Origin: Neonectria sp. B-13
Lineage: Eukaryota > Ascomycota > Sordariomycetes > Hypocreales > Nectriaceae
DNA: 64,000 nt
Direction of reading: 5' to 3'
Assembly: GCA_002682825.1 (NCBI GenBank)
Contig: NOKP01000003.1
Location: 3,214,960-3,278,959 of the forward strand
Shown: in pieces, positions 21,698-33,442 of the stretch
How positions within the stretch are numbered: the first letter of the stretch is position 1
Layout of the letters: each line of letters opens with the position of its first letter
Translations under genes and position numbers: made by a program
The notes under the pieces: generated by a model
What the model saw: only the letters and a program-made list of their open reading frames with translations
Database searches by the model: none
Told to the model about the DNA's origin: nothing

Positions 21698-23559
21698 GGT
21701 GGAAAACAGGGACTATCGCGTCGTGCCCAGCGGCTCAATTGGACCTGGGCAAAGCCTCTGTACCCGGGTAGACAGCCCTGTTCGTGGTCGGTCCTAGGCT
21801 GGTAGCATCAACGGCGCGCCAGAAGTGCCGAAGAGGTCGGGCGAAGGCCAGCGACTCGAGGGGCCCGCTGCTCCAGGGTATTTCCAATCGTGCTATGATA
21901 TCTCGGGGTCGCGTCGTGGTTCTAAGGAAGGCGATAGTAGGCCGGGACGAGGTGACAGGAGGCAGTCGGCAACCATCGGGGGAGAACCGGGATGCTTCTG
22001 CGCCGAAGCCGATGACGATGGTGCGTGCGTGGGTGCGTGGGCAGGCGGCTGGCTGGCCGATTCGCTACGTCGACAGCAGCGGTCGCCTTTAATGGTGCTC
22101 GCGGAGGTGTTAGAGAGGCAGACGGCCCATGGAGACAGACGGTGCGGCGTGGTCAAGAAAGGAGCGGGATGGGGGCGCGTGGACCTGGGCCGGCGATGCG
22201 GATGACTTCGGGGCGCGCGTGGTCCCGGTATTCCCTCGCCTCGGAGATGGCGTTGGTGGGGTCGTAGGCGTGGCTTGGGCAAGCTGGGCCGATGGAGTGT
22301 CCACTATCGAGACGGGGGGCGATTGTGGCGGCCGGAAGTTGGTCGACCAGAAGAGCTGGAGCGCCGAGAGAATGACAATGGAAGAGATGAAACAGGAGCA
22401 ATGAGATTGGAGGGAGGCAATGGGATGCTATTCAGGTCTGCGACTGGAGCATCATCACGTCTTCGTTGCGAATGGAAGGCTCTGAAGGCGGCGGCTACGC
22501 GCGTGTGGACAAAGTGTCGGCGGCGAGTTTCAGTGGATGATGGTTTCGGCTACTACTAGTAGTTGTACCTTGGTGAGCTCAAAACTGGAGGTGGCTGTGT
22601 GGGTTCTAAGTACCTTTCTGGGGAGACGCACAGTACGGTACATCGGTTCATGGGGTATCTGGGGTACCTGAACTGTCTGCCTCGCATCAGGTACAACGAG
22701 CTTGCTCCCCCGTGGCGCCAGGTCAGCCCCCAAGGCTGAAGCTTCAGCTGTTCCAGCCCAATACTAGGCAGACGACGAGTCAGATCCCGCTGTCTGTGGC
22801 TATTCCGTACGAAGTAATTAGTGTATTCATACTCTGGCTGGCAGGCCAGTACGTGCCACAGCGATCTATCAAATGCGTATCATGATAGCAAGGGTTCTGC
22901 CGTTCTGGCGGTACCAGTTTTTCAGATGCGTGACGGCACCCTTGCTGCCTGCAGTGCAAGGTACTAACTAACCTTAGCAACTTATACTGGACCAGCGGGA
23001 GGAAATGGCCCATCGATCGGTCAGGGGGCCGTCCGCTGCCCTCCCCGCATCCTATTAGCGGTCATGTCCCCTGACTGAGAGGTCATAGGCCAAAGGAGCC
23101 AGATGTCACACCACGACCGCCTGTCTCAACATTGTGACCTCTACAGTGCACGGCGGCTCTGGAATTCAGACACCCGCATCACCTGTTGGACACAAAGAAA
23201 AAAGGACAGAGTAACATGGGGAACCAGAGCGCCGTGGATTCATGATCCTTGCGACATCTTTTACGATCAACTGTCTAAACTACCCGTGAAATGTGTACTT
23301 CCATATCGAACACGTCCCGCCAAATACCATCAATCTTGCAAATAAAAAAAAGGGTACCACGTCCGACCTTGTGGTTCCCGGGACAATTCTACGTGACCAC
23401 ACATTCGGTTGGGCCATCGAGTCGGTGCTAGAAATATTGCGCATGTTAAGTGAGAGGAAAAACAGCCACGTCCGAGTCAGAAAGCAGAAAACTTTTCCTT
23501 GAAAACTTGGCCTGCGACCGAGGGACGCTCCCAGCCTGTGAGTGGATAATGAACTTGGA
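21698..23559. other. Long intergenic region, G+C-rich part without assignable gene
   Basis: Carrier promoter to the left, terminator of the SR protein gene to the right. Between 21.78 and 22.56 kb the sequence is G+C-rich and open on several frames of both strands (for example minus-strand frames 21893-22282 and 22153-22401), but none resembles a family or has a clear exon structure. 22.56-23.53 kb shows nothing. A small spliced minus-strand gene cannot be excluded. Confidence 0.4.
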
Positions 23560-24770
23560 TCACTCGGCAACATCGAGGTCATCGTGAACTGGGGGAGGAG
23601 GGCTGTCCAGGGCTGTATCTTGATTAGCAATGGCCAGCTGTCTGACCGAATAGTCTAACGCACCCTTTCGCTCTTCACCGTTGGTTCCATTCTCCCTTCG
23701 CTCACGGTCATCGCGGTCATCCTTGGAATCGCGGTCACGATCACTACACAATGAACGGTTAGAACTATGCCCTGGACTAATTAGTGAGGGCAGAAAGATG
23801 CATACCGATGGTCAGGGCTACGAGACCGGTCGCGGTCACGGCGGCCTTCTCGGTCATAGTCGCGATCGCGGTCCCGACGTTCGTCCTTGCGCGGCGAGTA
23901 CTCGCGGGTGCTGCGACGGGGAGATGGCGAGCGCCCACGGCGGGGGGAACGGGCGCCACGGCGCTCCCGGTCCCGACCAGACTCAAATCGCCATGAGGCA
24001 GAAGGGGGGGTACGGGCCCACTGGCTTCGGGATTAGTCGTGTGCTGTTGGTCTAGAGTTGTGTGGATATAGTACCTCAATCTTCAGGATGTCGTCACGAC
24101 CAATGCGCTTGTTATGCATCTCATGGTACGCATCGTCGGCATCGCGTCGATCCTCGTACTCGACAAAGGCAAAGCTGTTGGAAGACACGTTAGCAATGGC
24201 CATGGGAGTATCGATGGGGCAATTTTGCTTACAGACGGCTGGAGGTTGACCTTGGCGCAGGGATGTCGCAGCGAACAAGGCGTCCATATCTAGAAAGGAC
24301 ATTGTCAGTATTTGGCGGACGTGTAGCATAACCCAACATATAGCCGGCGGGGCCTCCTTTTCAGCATTGCATAGCATGCGCACTCTCGCGCCGATGCTTG
24401 AGAGATAGACGTCGACTCGAACGAAAAGCGGCTGCGAAGCGAACGAGCGGACTCATCGACGGACGGGAGAAGGTAAGGGGGGAGGCAAGGTTGGGGGGCG
24501 TGGGCGCGTGCGAAAACGAGGACGAGGACGGGCGAGGGCGAGTGCGACGAAGACGGCGAGGTGTCAAGCCATGGGCTCGAGGTCTTCGGGGGTTCTTCTC
24601 GCCGTGGACGCGACGTAGACGTGGGCGCGGGCGAGGACGAGGGCGTGGACGAGGGCGAGGGCGTGGGCGTGGACGAGGTTGACATACCGTTCGAACTCGT
24701 AGGCGAGGTCGCGAGCGCGGGTTCCGTGGCTGAAGCCGGTCACGTAGAGGGTCTGTCCACCACGAGACAT
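23560..24770 (-). CDS. SR-type RRM protein, Srp1-like splicing factor
   Basis: Nuclear RNA-binding protein expected to act in pre-mRNA splicing. Exons (minus) 24688-24770, 24233-24289, 24075-24174, 23806-24020, 23664-23743 and 23560-23612 give 195 residues. One N-terminal RRM (about 5-80): RNP2 is TLYVTGF and RNP1 is LFAFVEYE; then WARTPPSASWRF and an RS/RD-rich domain (DRDRDYDREGRRDRDRSRS), ending SPPPPVHDDLDVAE. The donor of exon 2 was placed at gtaagc (24232) because it yields the conserved APRSTSSRLFAFVEY. Intron 1 (24290-24687, 398 bp) is far longer than the others and carries a repeated CTCGTCC-type pyrimidine motif, which may reflect regulated splicing of the gene's own RNA; this is inference. 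Confidence 0.92.
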
Positions 24771-26222
24771 GATGCCAGTACTTGTTATAGTGTTACAGTA
24801 GTGATTGGAAGAGGGCGGAACTGATGAAGCAGTTCCGAGAAGCTTGACAGGGAAAGGGTAGAGTGATGCAACGGTGATGGGTTGGCTGTCGTTGGTCTCA
24901 AGGTGATGCTGAGGTCACGAGTAGGCCAGGGAAAGTTTTGTCCCGAAGGCCGGTTTGCTGACATAATGCATTTCGGAGCGCCTTGACTTTTAGGCCCCTG
25001 CCCGTTTCGAAACCAGACGATAGGATCGTTATTGCGTATCAGGTCGGTCATTGTTTCCACCCGGAGTGAACGAAGGAGATATAAAACTGCTCAAGATGCC
25101 TTTCTATATGTTTGGTGCTTGAATTGAGGTTGTAAATTTCTAACTGTTTTTGAGTCGTCTCCCTCCAGAGCGGCAATGTTCCAGGCGACTGTCACTTTTG
25201 GGTGACGTGACCGAAATCCGATGATGGGTTGAGTTTGTGCAACGGGACTGGGTTTACTGGGTACCGTCTTGTGAGCCTCCTCTCGTCTCGCCTCTTCGGA
25301 CTGTGAACTGTCAAACGCGAAATCGGACTCCGGGACGCCCGCATTCGGACGTTGTGACGGGCCCGATGCTCGTGTTGTTGCTTGCTGCTGATCTGCCAAT
25401 GCCCGGAGCGTTCGGGAACAGCACGACAGCGGAGTGGGGCACACCGGCTCGAATAATTTATGCGATGAGGTCACTATTTGCCATTGTCGCGACCGGCGAT
25501 TACCATTAGGTTAGGAGGGTGGTCTTTCTCTCGTAGATCTTGTCAGCCATTATCATTCCGGTAGCGTCTCTACTAATTTGTGTGCTCGTGTGCTGGAACT
25601 TACACACTGTGAAAGGTACGTGAAATGATGCAGCCTTGACAGCACATCTAAAACTACCTGGTCTTTGCCAGCAGAATACGGAGCATCGGTGATAAAAGAT
25701 GCATAAGCAAATGAAAAATATAATGATAATGATGGCGAAGAGTGTTCGCTGCCGAGGCTGCTCTCTATCTTCCGGGCTGTCCGGCCGTTGTAAGCTTTTT
25801 TCGAGGCCCGACCTAGGCGTGAAGCCCCGGCCCAATGAAGTGTCCCACAGCCAAGGCACACGGCATCCTCGGGGATGGGATCATCACTGACTTCTCCGTG
25901 GTATTTAGGTGTCTGGGGCTGACCACATGCTTCGACACCCGCCGTTCCGCCCGGACCGAGCCCAGTCAGTTTTGCAACGGAATCAGCATCTACTTCAACG
26001 CCCTCGTCTCCTCTGCTCTGCCGGCCATCCTCCGTGAATCATCTACATCCTGCCGTTTCCCTTTGTGCTACCATTTCTCTTACCCTCAGCCCCGCCTACA
26101 GCACACAGACACAATCCCCATCTTTGTGCTTCTTCAATTGTCGTGCCCGAGGCGACCACAGTTGGAGATTGATAGCCGGATCGACCATTTGCTGCCCGGT
26201 AGTTCCCAACAGCTCTTGGTCA
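24771..26222. other. Divergent region between SR protein and sterol acyltransferase genes
   Basis: Contains both promoters. About 25.9-26.2 kb is C/T-rich and is the likely 5' UTR of the acyltransferase. One minus-strand frame (25091-25474) is listed separately with low confidence; a second minus-strand frame at 25506-25859 has one hydrophobic segment near 25713-25770 but no family match. Confidence 0.45.
25091..25474 (-). CDS. Hypothetical small protein, doubtful
   Basis: Open frame of 127 residues, hydrophilic, with Ser/Gln/Pro-rich middle and basic C-terminus. No recognised domain, signal peptide or membrane segment. It could be the last exon of a spliced minus-strand gene beginning near 25.86 kb, where a frame has a single membrane-like segment, or it may be chance. 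It lies in an intergenic gap between divergent promoters. Confidence 0.22.
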   Translation of the reverse strand: MTSSHKLFEPVCPTPLSCCSRTLRALADQQQATTRASGPSQRPNAGVPESDFAFDSSQSEEARREEAHKTVPSKPSPVAQTQPIIGFRSRHPKVTVAWNIAALEGDDSKTVRNLQPQFKHQTYRKAS

Positions 26223-28529
26223 ATGGCATCCTCTCACGACGACCCGGGGATTGCCCCGCTTTCCGGCCCCGGCGGGACTGAGCTCAACCCGGTCCCGCCG
26301 CTTGCCCGCCATCCGGGGCCTAGGTCTCTTGCGGACGCCCTGCACGCTGCTGGAATGACTCTTGACGGCTCGACGGCCGGCTCCGACACGCCTAGTGAGG
26401 AAGACTATGACGAGAATGTACGCCCGAAGCTCGGGGAGCCACAAGTTCTCCGGCGTCGCCCCGGCCGGTCCACCAACCCGCCAGCCTCAGCAAGGGTATC
26501 AGCTACCCTGGCTGAGGATTCTTCTAAAAAGACAACTCCAATTCATACCCGTCGCGACTCGGGCGTTCACATCGTTCCGGACGAAGACAAGAGCCTACAA
26601 CAACTTTTGCAGGCCAGCTCCCAACGAGCACGAGAGCCCTCACCGCGCCGCCGCCAAGGCAAGTTTGCCGACCTCGTTTTCACCAGACAGTTCTCGGCTT
26701 TTGATCGCCAAAACACATCGTCCGTCAACAGCCCATTCCATGGGTTTTATACCCTATTCTGGCTCGCTGTCGCCTTGTTTGTCTTCAAGATCTCAGGCAA
26801 CAACTGGAGGGTGTATGGCAACCCTTTTGGCACAAGCGACATCGTGAAAACCATGTTTCGCCGTGACGGTACGTTTTGGCAACCCTATCAAGATACACTA
26901 GTGTCTAATCAGGCTCTAGTTATCGTTCTCTTGTTATCAGATGGCATCATGTGCGGCCTCACAGGAGTTAGCTGGCTCATTCAGCGACTCGTCCTTAACG
27001 GCTATTTTAACTGGGATCGAACCGGGTGGGTTGTTCAACATGTGAGTAATACCGACTTGGACCGAATTGAATCGCCCTGGAATGAAACTAATCGAATTTT
27101 CGCAGTTGTGGCAGACTACCTTCATTGTTAGTGTGATAGGCTTAACCCTTTGGCGCGACTGGCCATGGACTCACACAGTCTTCTTCGTTCTTCACGGCAT
27201 AGTCATGCTGATGAAGCAGCACTCGTATGCCTTCTACAACGGATACCTTTCAACCGTCCTCGCGAAGCGTACTGCCCTCTTAACCAAGCTCAAGCAACTC
27301 GACCTCGTCAATCCAACAACCGGCCCTTCACAGACAGACCCTCCCGCCTCTGCCATATCTACGCAGCACCTTGAGATCCCGCCTTCGGCCGAGCAACGCC
27401 GAAAGTCCATTTCTCAGTTTCCTAATGACGAAGACAGTGACTTGGACAAAATCTCCCGCGCTATTGCTTCGGGACAACCGTTGGATGACCAACAGATCGG
27501 CCTCTTCGAGCGGGTCATGAAGTGGGAGGTTGATGCTCTGACGGATGAGCTGAATGGAACCTCCAACCACCCATCTCGGGCGTATCCAAACAACCTCTCA
27601 TTCATAAACCACTATAAATGGATCCCCCTTCCGACCCTCGTCTATGAGCTGGAGTATCCACAGTCGGACTCTATTAGCTGGCCGTATGTTGCCGAGAAAC
27701 TTACCGCTATGGTCGGAGTTCTCTTTGTCATGGTTCAGGTGTCGCAACACTCAATTTGTGAGCCTCATCCCAAGGTCTCCCGTTGTATCCCCAAAGACAT
27801 ACTGACGAGTGTTACAGACCCCGTCGTAATGAAGACGTTGGAAATGAAAGAAGCCGGCGTTCCTCTTGCCGCTAGGTTCCAACAATTCCCTTGGCTCCTC
27901 AGCGAGCTAATCTTTCCATTCATGATGGAGTACTTGGTGAGTGGTTACTACATCGTCACCAGGAGAATTGGCTAACCCTGGCCAGCTTGTTTGGTATCTT
28001 ATCTGGGAGACGATCCTCAACATCCTTGCCGAACTCACATACTTTGCCGATCGAAGCTTCTACGATGCTTGGTGGAACAGCGGTAAGAATATTTGCAGTG
28101 TACCCAATACCAGGCTAATCAATGAATGATAGTCTCGTGGGACCAGTTTGCTCGCGACTGGAACCGACCTGTCCACATCTTCCTCCTCAGGCACGTCTAC
28201 CACAGCTCCATCTCATCCATGAAAGTCAACAAACACACTGCGACCCTTATAACATTCTTCCTCTCCGCATGCGTGCATGAGTTAGTCATGTGGTGTTTAT
28301 TCAAGAAGCTTAGGGGCTATCTTCTGTTTCTCCAAATGTGCCAACTACCGGTACGTGATTAACTTCCGTTATACCTCCATCTGGGAGCGTACTAATCTTA
28401 AAACATTAGCTGATAAGGTTAAATCGCACCAAGTGGCTTCGGGGACGGAAAGCGTTGGGAAACCTCATATTTTGGCTAGGTATATTCACAGGGCCGAGTC
28501 TTCTTTGTAGCCTCTACCTGATTCTTTAG
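26223..28529 (+). CDS. Sterol O-acyltransferase (ACAT/ARE, MBOAT family)
   Basis: ER multi-pass enzyme that esterifies sterol with fatty acyl-CoA for storage in lipid droplets. Exons 26223-26868, 26920-27041, 27106-27757, 27818-27936, 27986-28082, 28133-28350 and 28410-28529 give 657 residues. A hydrophilic N-terminus of about 150 residues (cytosolic, Ser/Pro-rich) precedes membrane segments starting at FHGFYTLFWLAVALFVF. The ACAT signature appears as FYDAWWN, and the catalytic MBOAT histidine lies in ACVHELVMW; the C-terminus NLIFWLGIFTGPSLLCSLYLIL is typical. RQFSAFDRQ before the first membrane segment also fits this family. An upstream in-frame ATG (26034) lies in the C/T-rich leader and is less likely. 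Divergent from the SR gene. Confidence 0.93.
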
Positions 28530-28713
28530 GCGAATTACAACTGTCAGTTAGATAGTTTCAATATTCAAAATGACATTCACTCCGTCACATTTTGGGCGGT
28601 CAAACACGTAAGCAAGGCAACGAATGATTGTAAGTTGACTTTTATTCATGCTTGCCAAACACAGCATCCCAAGACCGTACAACCAAGCCACCCAAAATGA
28701 ATAAGAAGTAAAT

Positions 28714-30877
28714 CTACATCTTCTCATGAGTAGCCATGAGGGAACCTGGTAAAGAAGTTAGAACGATGCTGTAGGAATGCGCGTTTGGGGGAGACTGCTT
28801 ACCAATGAAGGTCGTAACGAGGCGACTGCGAACTTGGCAAATGTCCTCGGGCACCAGCCAGATCGTCGCACCGAGCTTTCGGGCAATGCTGATGCTCAGC
28901 TTGGCATTCATATAAGCATCCTCATCGGTCTGGCCAGCCGTCACAAGGTCATAGTCGACGTAGCTGCTCTTCATGCCGTTCAGAACATCTAGGAGGAAGA
29001 TACCCGAGCCAATGGCCGGGTCCTTGAAGGATCGGATTGCCGAGTTTCTACCACCCTTCTTCGACATGTCGTTGGCCCATCTCACCATTTCCGAATCGGT
29101 GATTTCTCGCTTGCCCAGCTTCTGAGCCAAGGAAGACAATGTCACGGTGATGTTCTTTCGCATAAGCTGCCACACCAAGCCAAGCGTGAGGGTCCTCTGA
29201 CCATCGGTGATATCAGCACCCTGAATACCAACAAGTGAGAAGCCAATCTGCTTGCCCAGCTCAATGGCGTAGTTGGTATTTTCAACAGCCTTGAACCTTG
29301 ACATTTCTCCTCCATGTGCCGGTCGCTTGTTGACGTGGCGCAAGTTGACAGACCCCGGAATGACCTTCTCATACGCCTGGAGAAGGACACTGCCATCACG
29401 CAGATCGTCGAAGAATGACACGACAGTGGGCTGAACGTCCAGGCTATTGAGCCAAAGCGTGAAAACTCTGGCCTCACGCTCGCCTTCCGCATCGAAGTCC
29501 TCCACTTCGAGCTTCTCCTCCTCGGTAATGGGATCGAGAGCGGGGTGATTGTTGAACAGATTGGCGACAAAGGCCAAGTTGAGCTTAGGGTTTCCAGCAA
29601 CGAGAGATTTGGGGGTCAAGAACTTGCGACAGTCGAGTTTGTCGGCCTCCTGAAGGACTCCTTCTGCCCTCTCCAGTAGGTCTCGTGTCTGAAGTGGTGC
29701 GCGAGTGCATCCATAGTCGGAACCAATCTGCGACAGCAACACGGCATAGTTCTCGCCATCCTTGACATCGGCCGAAAAATTGGCTACTCTGTGCGTGAAA
29801 GTTAGTCATGGCGATCGCAGGTGTGGACGAAGTAATGTACCTTCGGGGCCAGTTTGCAGCTTTGAGGTGGTAGTTGACCCAACGGAGCAGGATCTTCTCA
29901 GGGGGCAGTCGTAGGAACTGTTCAAGGGTCTCGTCCTCATCCAACAAACGATAGAGCTCGGGGTGGAGCTTGATGTCAATTTTGCCCAAAAGTCCTCGGC
30001 GGATAACCTGCCAAATGAGGCCTAGGATGAGGTGTTCCCTGACCTCGATGATGTCGCCCGCGCCAATGTTGACGACAGAGCAACCAATTCCCTTTGCAGA
30101 CTCAATAACAATGTTGTTGTTCTCGCTCATCTGGAACGCATTGAGGTTTTTGGTCTTTCTGCCAGGCAAATTGAGGACTCGCTCGTCAATGGTGTCGGGG
30201 ACACTGTCGTTGATGAGCTTGGCCAGCACCAGACCATCCTTACACTCGTCAAACATTTCGAAAGTATCGGTGGGAAACGGCAAACGGCTTGCGATATCGG
30301 CGTCACCAGCCAAAACAGCGTTGATGTGACGAGTGAACTCGGTTCGCTCATCCTCGTTGATGGTGTGAGTGATGTTGGCGTTGGAGCCCTGAACGTGGAT
30401 CTTGCCGCTGACACTGCCCTTAGAGGCATGGCCACCGGTGCGCTGGGAGACGACACCGCCACCAGCTGAAGGCGTCGGCCCAGTAGACATGCGCTTCTGG
30501 GCAGGGGACGAATCGCGGAGTTTGGAAATGAGCTGGGTGGTAAGAGTAAGTACTTGTACAGCAACGGAGTCCACAGGACGGGCTTACCCCAACATAATCC
30601 TCGAGCTCTACGCGCCGTGAGGAGTCGAGTTCGACCTCCTTGAGGGCTTGGCGGACGACGTCATAAGGCTGGTTCTCGCTCTGCTGCGTGGCCTTGATGG
30701 CCGTCGCCTCGTCGAGGTAACCCTTGTCATCGACGTCTAGTCGCTGGAAGGCATCGGATAAGGAGAAGATCTCATTCTGCGGAAACTGAGGAAACTTCCT
30801 GCAAAGAGGCTCAGAGTCAGCAGAGGGCGTTGGAGGGATTCCGGGGTTACCGACCTCTGAAGCTTCAGGACATTCAT
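28714..30877 (-). CDS. SAC6: Fimbrin, actin-bundling protein
   Basis: Cross-links actin filaments in endocytic patches and cables. Exons (minus) 30855-30877, 30588-30798, 29841-30532, 28803-29788 and 28714-28745 give 647 residues, normal for fungal fimbrin. An EF-hand-type N-terminal domain (DVDDKGYLDEATAIKATQQ, about residues 25-45) is followed by four calponin-homology domains as two actin-binding pairs (about 130-380 and 395-640). Landmarks: GDADIASRLPFP, DGLVLAKLINDSVPDTID, GAGDIIEVREHLILGLIWQ, GADITDGQRTLTLGLVWQLMR and WLVPEDICQV. The first exon encodes just MNVLKLQR and the last only about ten residues (SLMATHEKM), both common in fungal fimbrins. Introns are 51-57 bp. Tail-to-tail with the acyltransferase gene, 184 bp apart. 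Confidence 0.95.
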
Positions 30878-31847
30878 TGCGGGGGAGGAGTGCGCGGGGA
30901 CGCTGCAAAGCGGCCTGGCGAGAGGATTTGGGGTATGGGAGAGAAGGTAGCTCTACGCGAGAGAGGCAGATAAAGGTGAGGCTAGCAACAAAATAAAAGG
31001 GCGAGGGCTTCGTACAGAGCCCCTGGATTCGTCAAGCCGGTGCCTGGGACGACGATGAGGGCGATGATGCGAGAATTGGGCACCTGCAACCTCTGGCCAC
31101 CTTCAGGGAAACGAGATGACCTACGTGCCACCTGCTGGGTACAAGGGAGGTAGGCGGTGGGAAGGTCGAGGTGGGGAGATAGCGGGGGCGGGGTGCTGGT
31201 TGGACACTGAGGGTACTTTGGGACTGCTGCGGGAGCTGAGGAAGATCATGTACCTCCGTTGTCGACGGTGGCGGGGAGCTGTCCTCTTTATGTCTGATGG
31301 ACGGACAGAGACTCCAGCGAGTGAATCCGCAGGAGCCGGCCGGTGGTGATGTAATAATATCGGCACTGCCGCGCGCCCACTCGAGCACGTCCGCTTTTAG
31401 AACTTGGAATGACACAGAAGGCTAGGGACCCCGTTCCGGTTTGGAGCTGAGCCTGGAAAGACTATTCACACTCTGCTAGATACGTTATTAGGCCTCTACC
31501 AATTGTCGCCCAAGCGCAAGCTCATCAATGACTGCCTTGTACTGAGTAGGCACGTAGGTAAGACCCCGCCGTGCTTGACGACACCTCCGACCCAAGCCCC
31601 GCTGACTTGCGTAAGGCCCCGTCGAACTTTTTTGTTCCACAGAGTGGAAATCCTCAAGCCGACGCGCACACATCAGACACGCAGGACGTAATTCCTAGCC
31701 ACCACGCACCAGGCATCGATCAAGCCTTCCTAGGTATCAATATACTCTCCCTGCCTCTCCGGTCCAGTCTTGGCAGCCCGCAGGCAGCAGCAAAAATCAC
31801 CCGCCGACGACCCGACCAACCCTTGAGTTGAGCATCAACAATTCAGC
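30878..31847. promoter_or_regulatory. Divergent promoter region fimbrin / RING gene
   Basis: 970 bases between divergent starts. The part next to fimbrin is its leader and promoter. Short open frames on the plus strand at 31.5-31.83 kb have no family match. No RNA gene or repeat recognised. Confidence 0.45.
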
Positions 31848-32685
31848 ATGTCGCTCTGCAAAGTCTGCGAGGAGCCGCTTGTGCTGCCCTTGGATTCCGA
31901 GGACGCCAATTTAGCTGGCGCTGACCACGCTGCAGGCTATGAGACCGTCCCTGACGACCTTGGGCTACGATGCGGATGTCATTTTCACTGGTATGCTTTG
32001 GTTTCCTGGTCAATAGCTACCCGCCCTCTGCGACTACTGAACTACTACCAGGCAGTGTTTGCTCGACCAATCTTCCGATATGGTCCTGTCCCTCAAGTGC
32101 CCCAGCTGCAATACGTACTTGCCCGAAAATGAAGCTGGGCCCGCCGCTACGAACCTGTTTATGCCCACGCCCGTGGGAGCTGCAATCCTCTCAAGATATG
32201 TCAACGAGGGTGGCGTCCAGGATAACCTCGATATCCTACCGTCCATCACCGAGGAGGCCTATCTCGAGACTCATCCCGAGGCACGCCCGGCCCGCGCACT
32301 CCACGTCATGTGCACCGAGGGCGACGTTAGCGGAATCGTTGAGCTGCTGCGCGACGCGAGCGATGAAGTCGAGGACCTGGGTTGTCTCATCCGGTACCAA
32401 GATCCTCTTGGCGAGATGCAGAGTGGACTCCACCATGCAATCGAGCACACGCAAGACGAGGTTGTTTGGCTGCTCCTCTGGTTGTCCTCCACGCTTCCCA
32501 ATGAAGCATTCCCAGACTCAGCTCGGCAAGCAGCAGAGTCATTGGCCATTGGCCGTCTGCAAGTGACCAAGGCTGATGATATTCGTAACCTTGAAGATGC
32601 TAAAGGGCGAACGGCCTTCGCTCTCGCCCAGCAGCTCCAAGGACCGTGGACTGCGATGCTTGAAGCCGGTATCTTGTCGATATGA
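31848..32685 (+). CDS. RING-like zinc finger protein with ankyrin-like repeats
   Basis: Exons 31848-31990 and 32052-32685 give 258 residues. The N-terminus pairs CKVC (residues 4-7) with CGCHFHWQC (about 42-50) and CPSC (about 63-66), which fits a RING-H2 type metal site with a long first loop; the intron falls within the codon for Trp of FHW. The rest contains ankyrin-like helices: RALHVMCTEGDVSGIVELL (about 138-156), SGLHHAIEHTQDEVVWLLL (about 180-198) and GRTAFALAQQL near the end. A role as an E3 ubiquitin ligase would fit the RING-ankyrin layout, but no target is evident. I know no gene symbol for it. Confidence 0.8.
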
Positions 32686-33442
32686 GGGCGGAAATTCGCA
32701 TTCGGTTTCGTTAACTTCGCCAACATGGCTGAGTCTCTGAACACTAGTGCTTGCAGAGCTAAGCAACCCAACACGGGCTCGCGCATGGCAATGCGGCCGG
32801 GGTTTTATTTTTTATTTTTTGAAGCTGTCTGCTTCCAGCCTAGTATAATGGCGTCACGCATTACCGGCCATCGATTAAGCCTCAGGTCAGGTACACTGAA
32901 GTTATCAGAGACGTAGGAAAGACCGCCTAATTTGCAGAAGAGTTGCCTACAGCTAGATGAGAACCGTATTCGTAGTCTTAGTAACAATAGCAACAATGTC
33001 TGCCGGCTCTTACCAGCACAGCAGTACCCATGATCTCTCGGTTGAAGCGGAAATAATGATAGTGGCTGAGCATTGTTCGCAAGCCCCAAGTAGACCCACA
33101 ATTAACTTCCGGCGAGCGACGCCTGTGACTTGCTGGTGGTTGACCCTGGTTGCCTGCCACTGGTTCCAGTGTCGTCACCGCCGGACTGGCTCGTGAACAC
33201 CCTTCAGTGAGATGCAACTGTCCAACATCTGTCCTCATTGATTGTATGTGCAAGCTCGGCGGAACGACGTCTCTGAACCTGTATTGCCTCCATATACCAA
33301 CAGGGTCTCTTCTGTTATTTTTGCTCTATAATCTTCATTTTCACCCCCGGCCCTCAACCGCCATAGTTCCTATCGTACCTTACTGCAGACCGAGGGTGAA
33401 CCACACACGCGCTTCACAATCAAGATACCCGCTCTCCCGCGG
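32686..33442. other. Intergenic before the DDHD phospholipase gene
   Basis: No supported gene. The last 150 bases are C/T-rich leader-like sequence before the phospholipase start. Confidence 0.45.

Noticed and set aside
22110..22404. Overlapping open frames on both strands in G+C-rich DNA
   Set aside because: No family, no splice pattern and similar openness in several frames, as expected from base composition.
24470..24520. Hammerhead-ribozyme-like string (GATGAGTCCGC on the minus strand) in SR intron 1
   Set aside because: The full CUGAUGA core, the GAAA partner and a cleavage site in the right geometry are missing.
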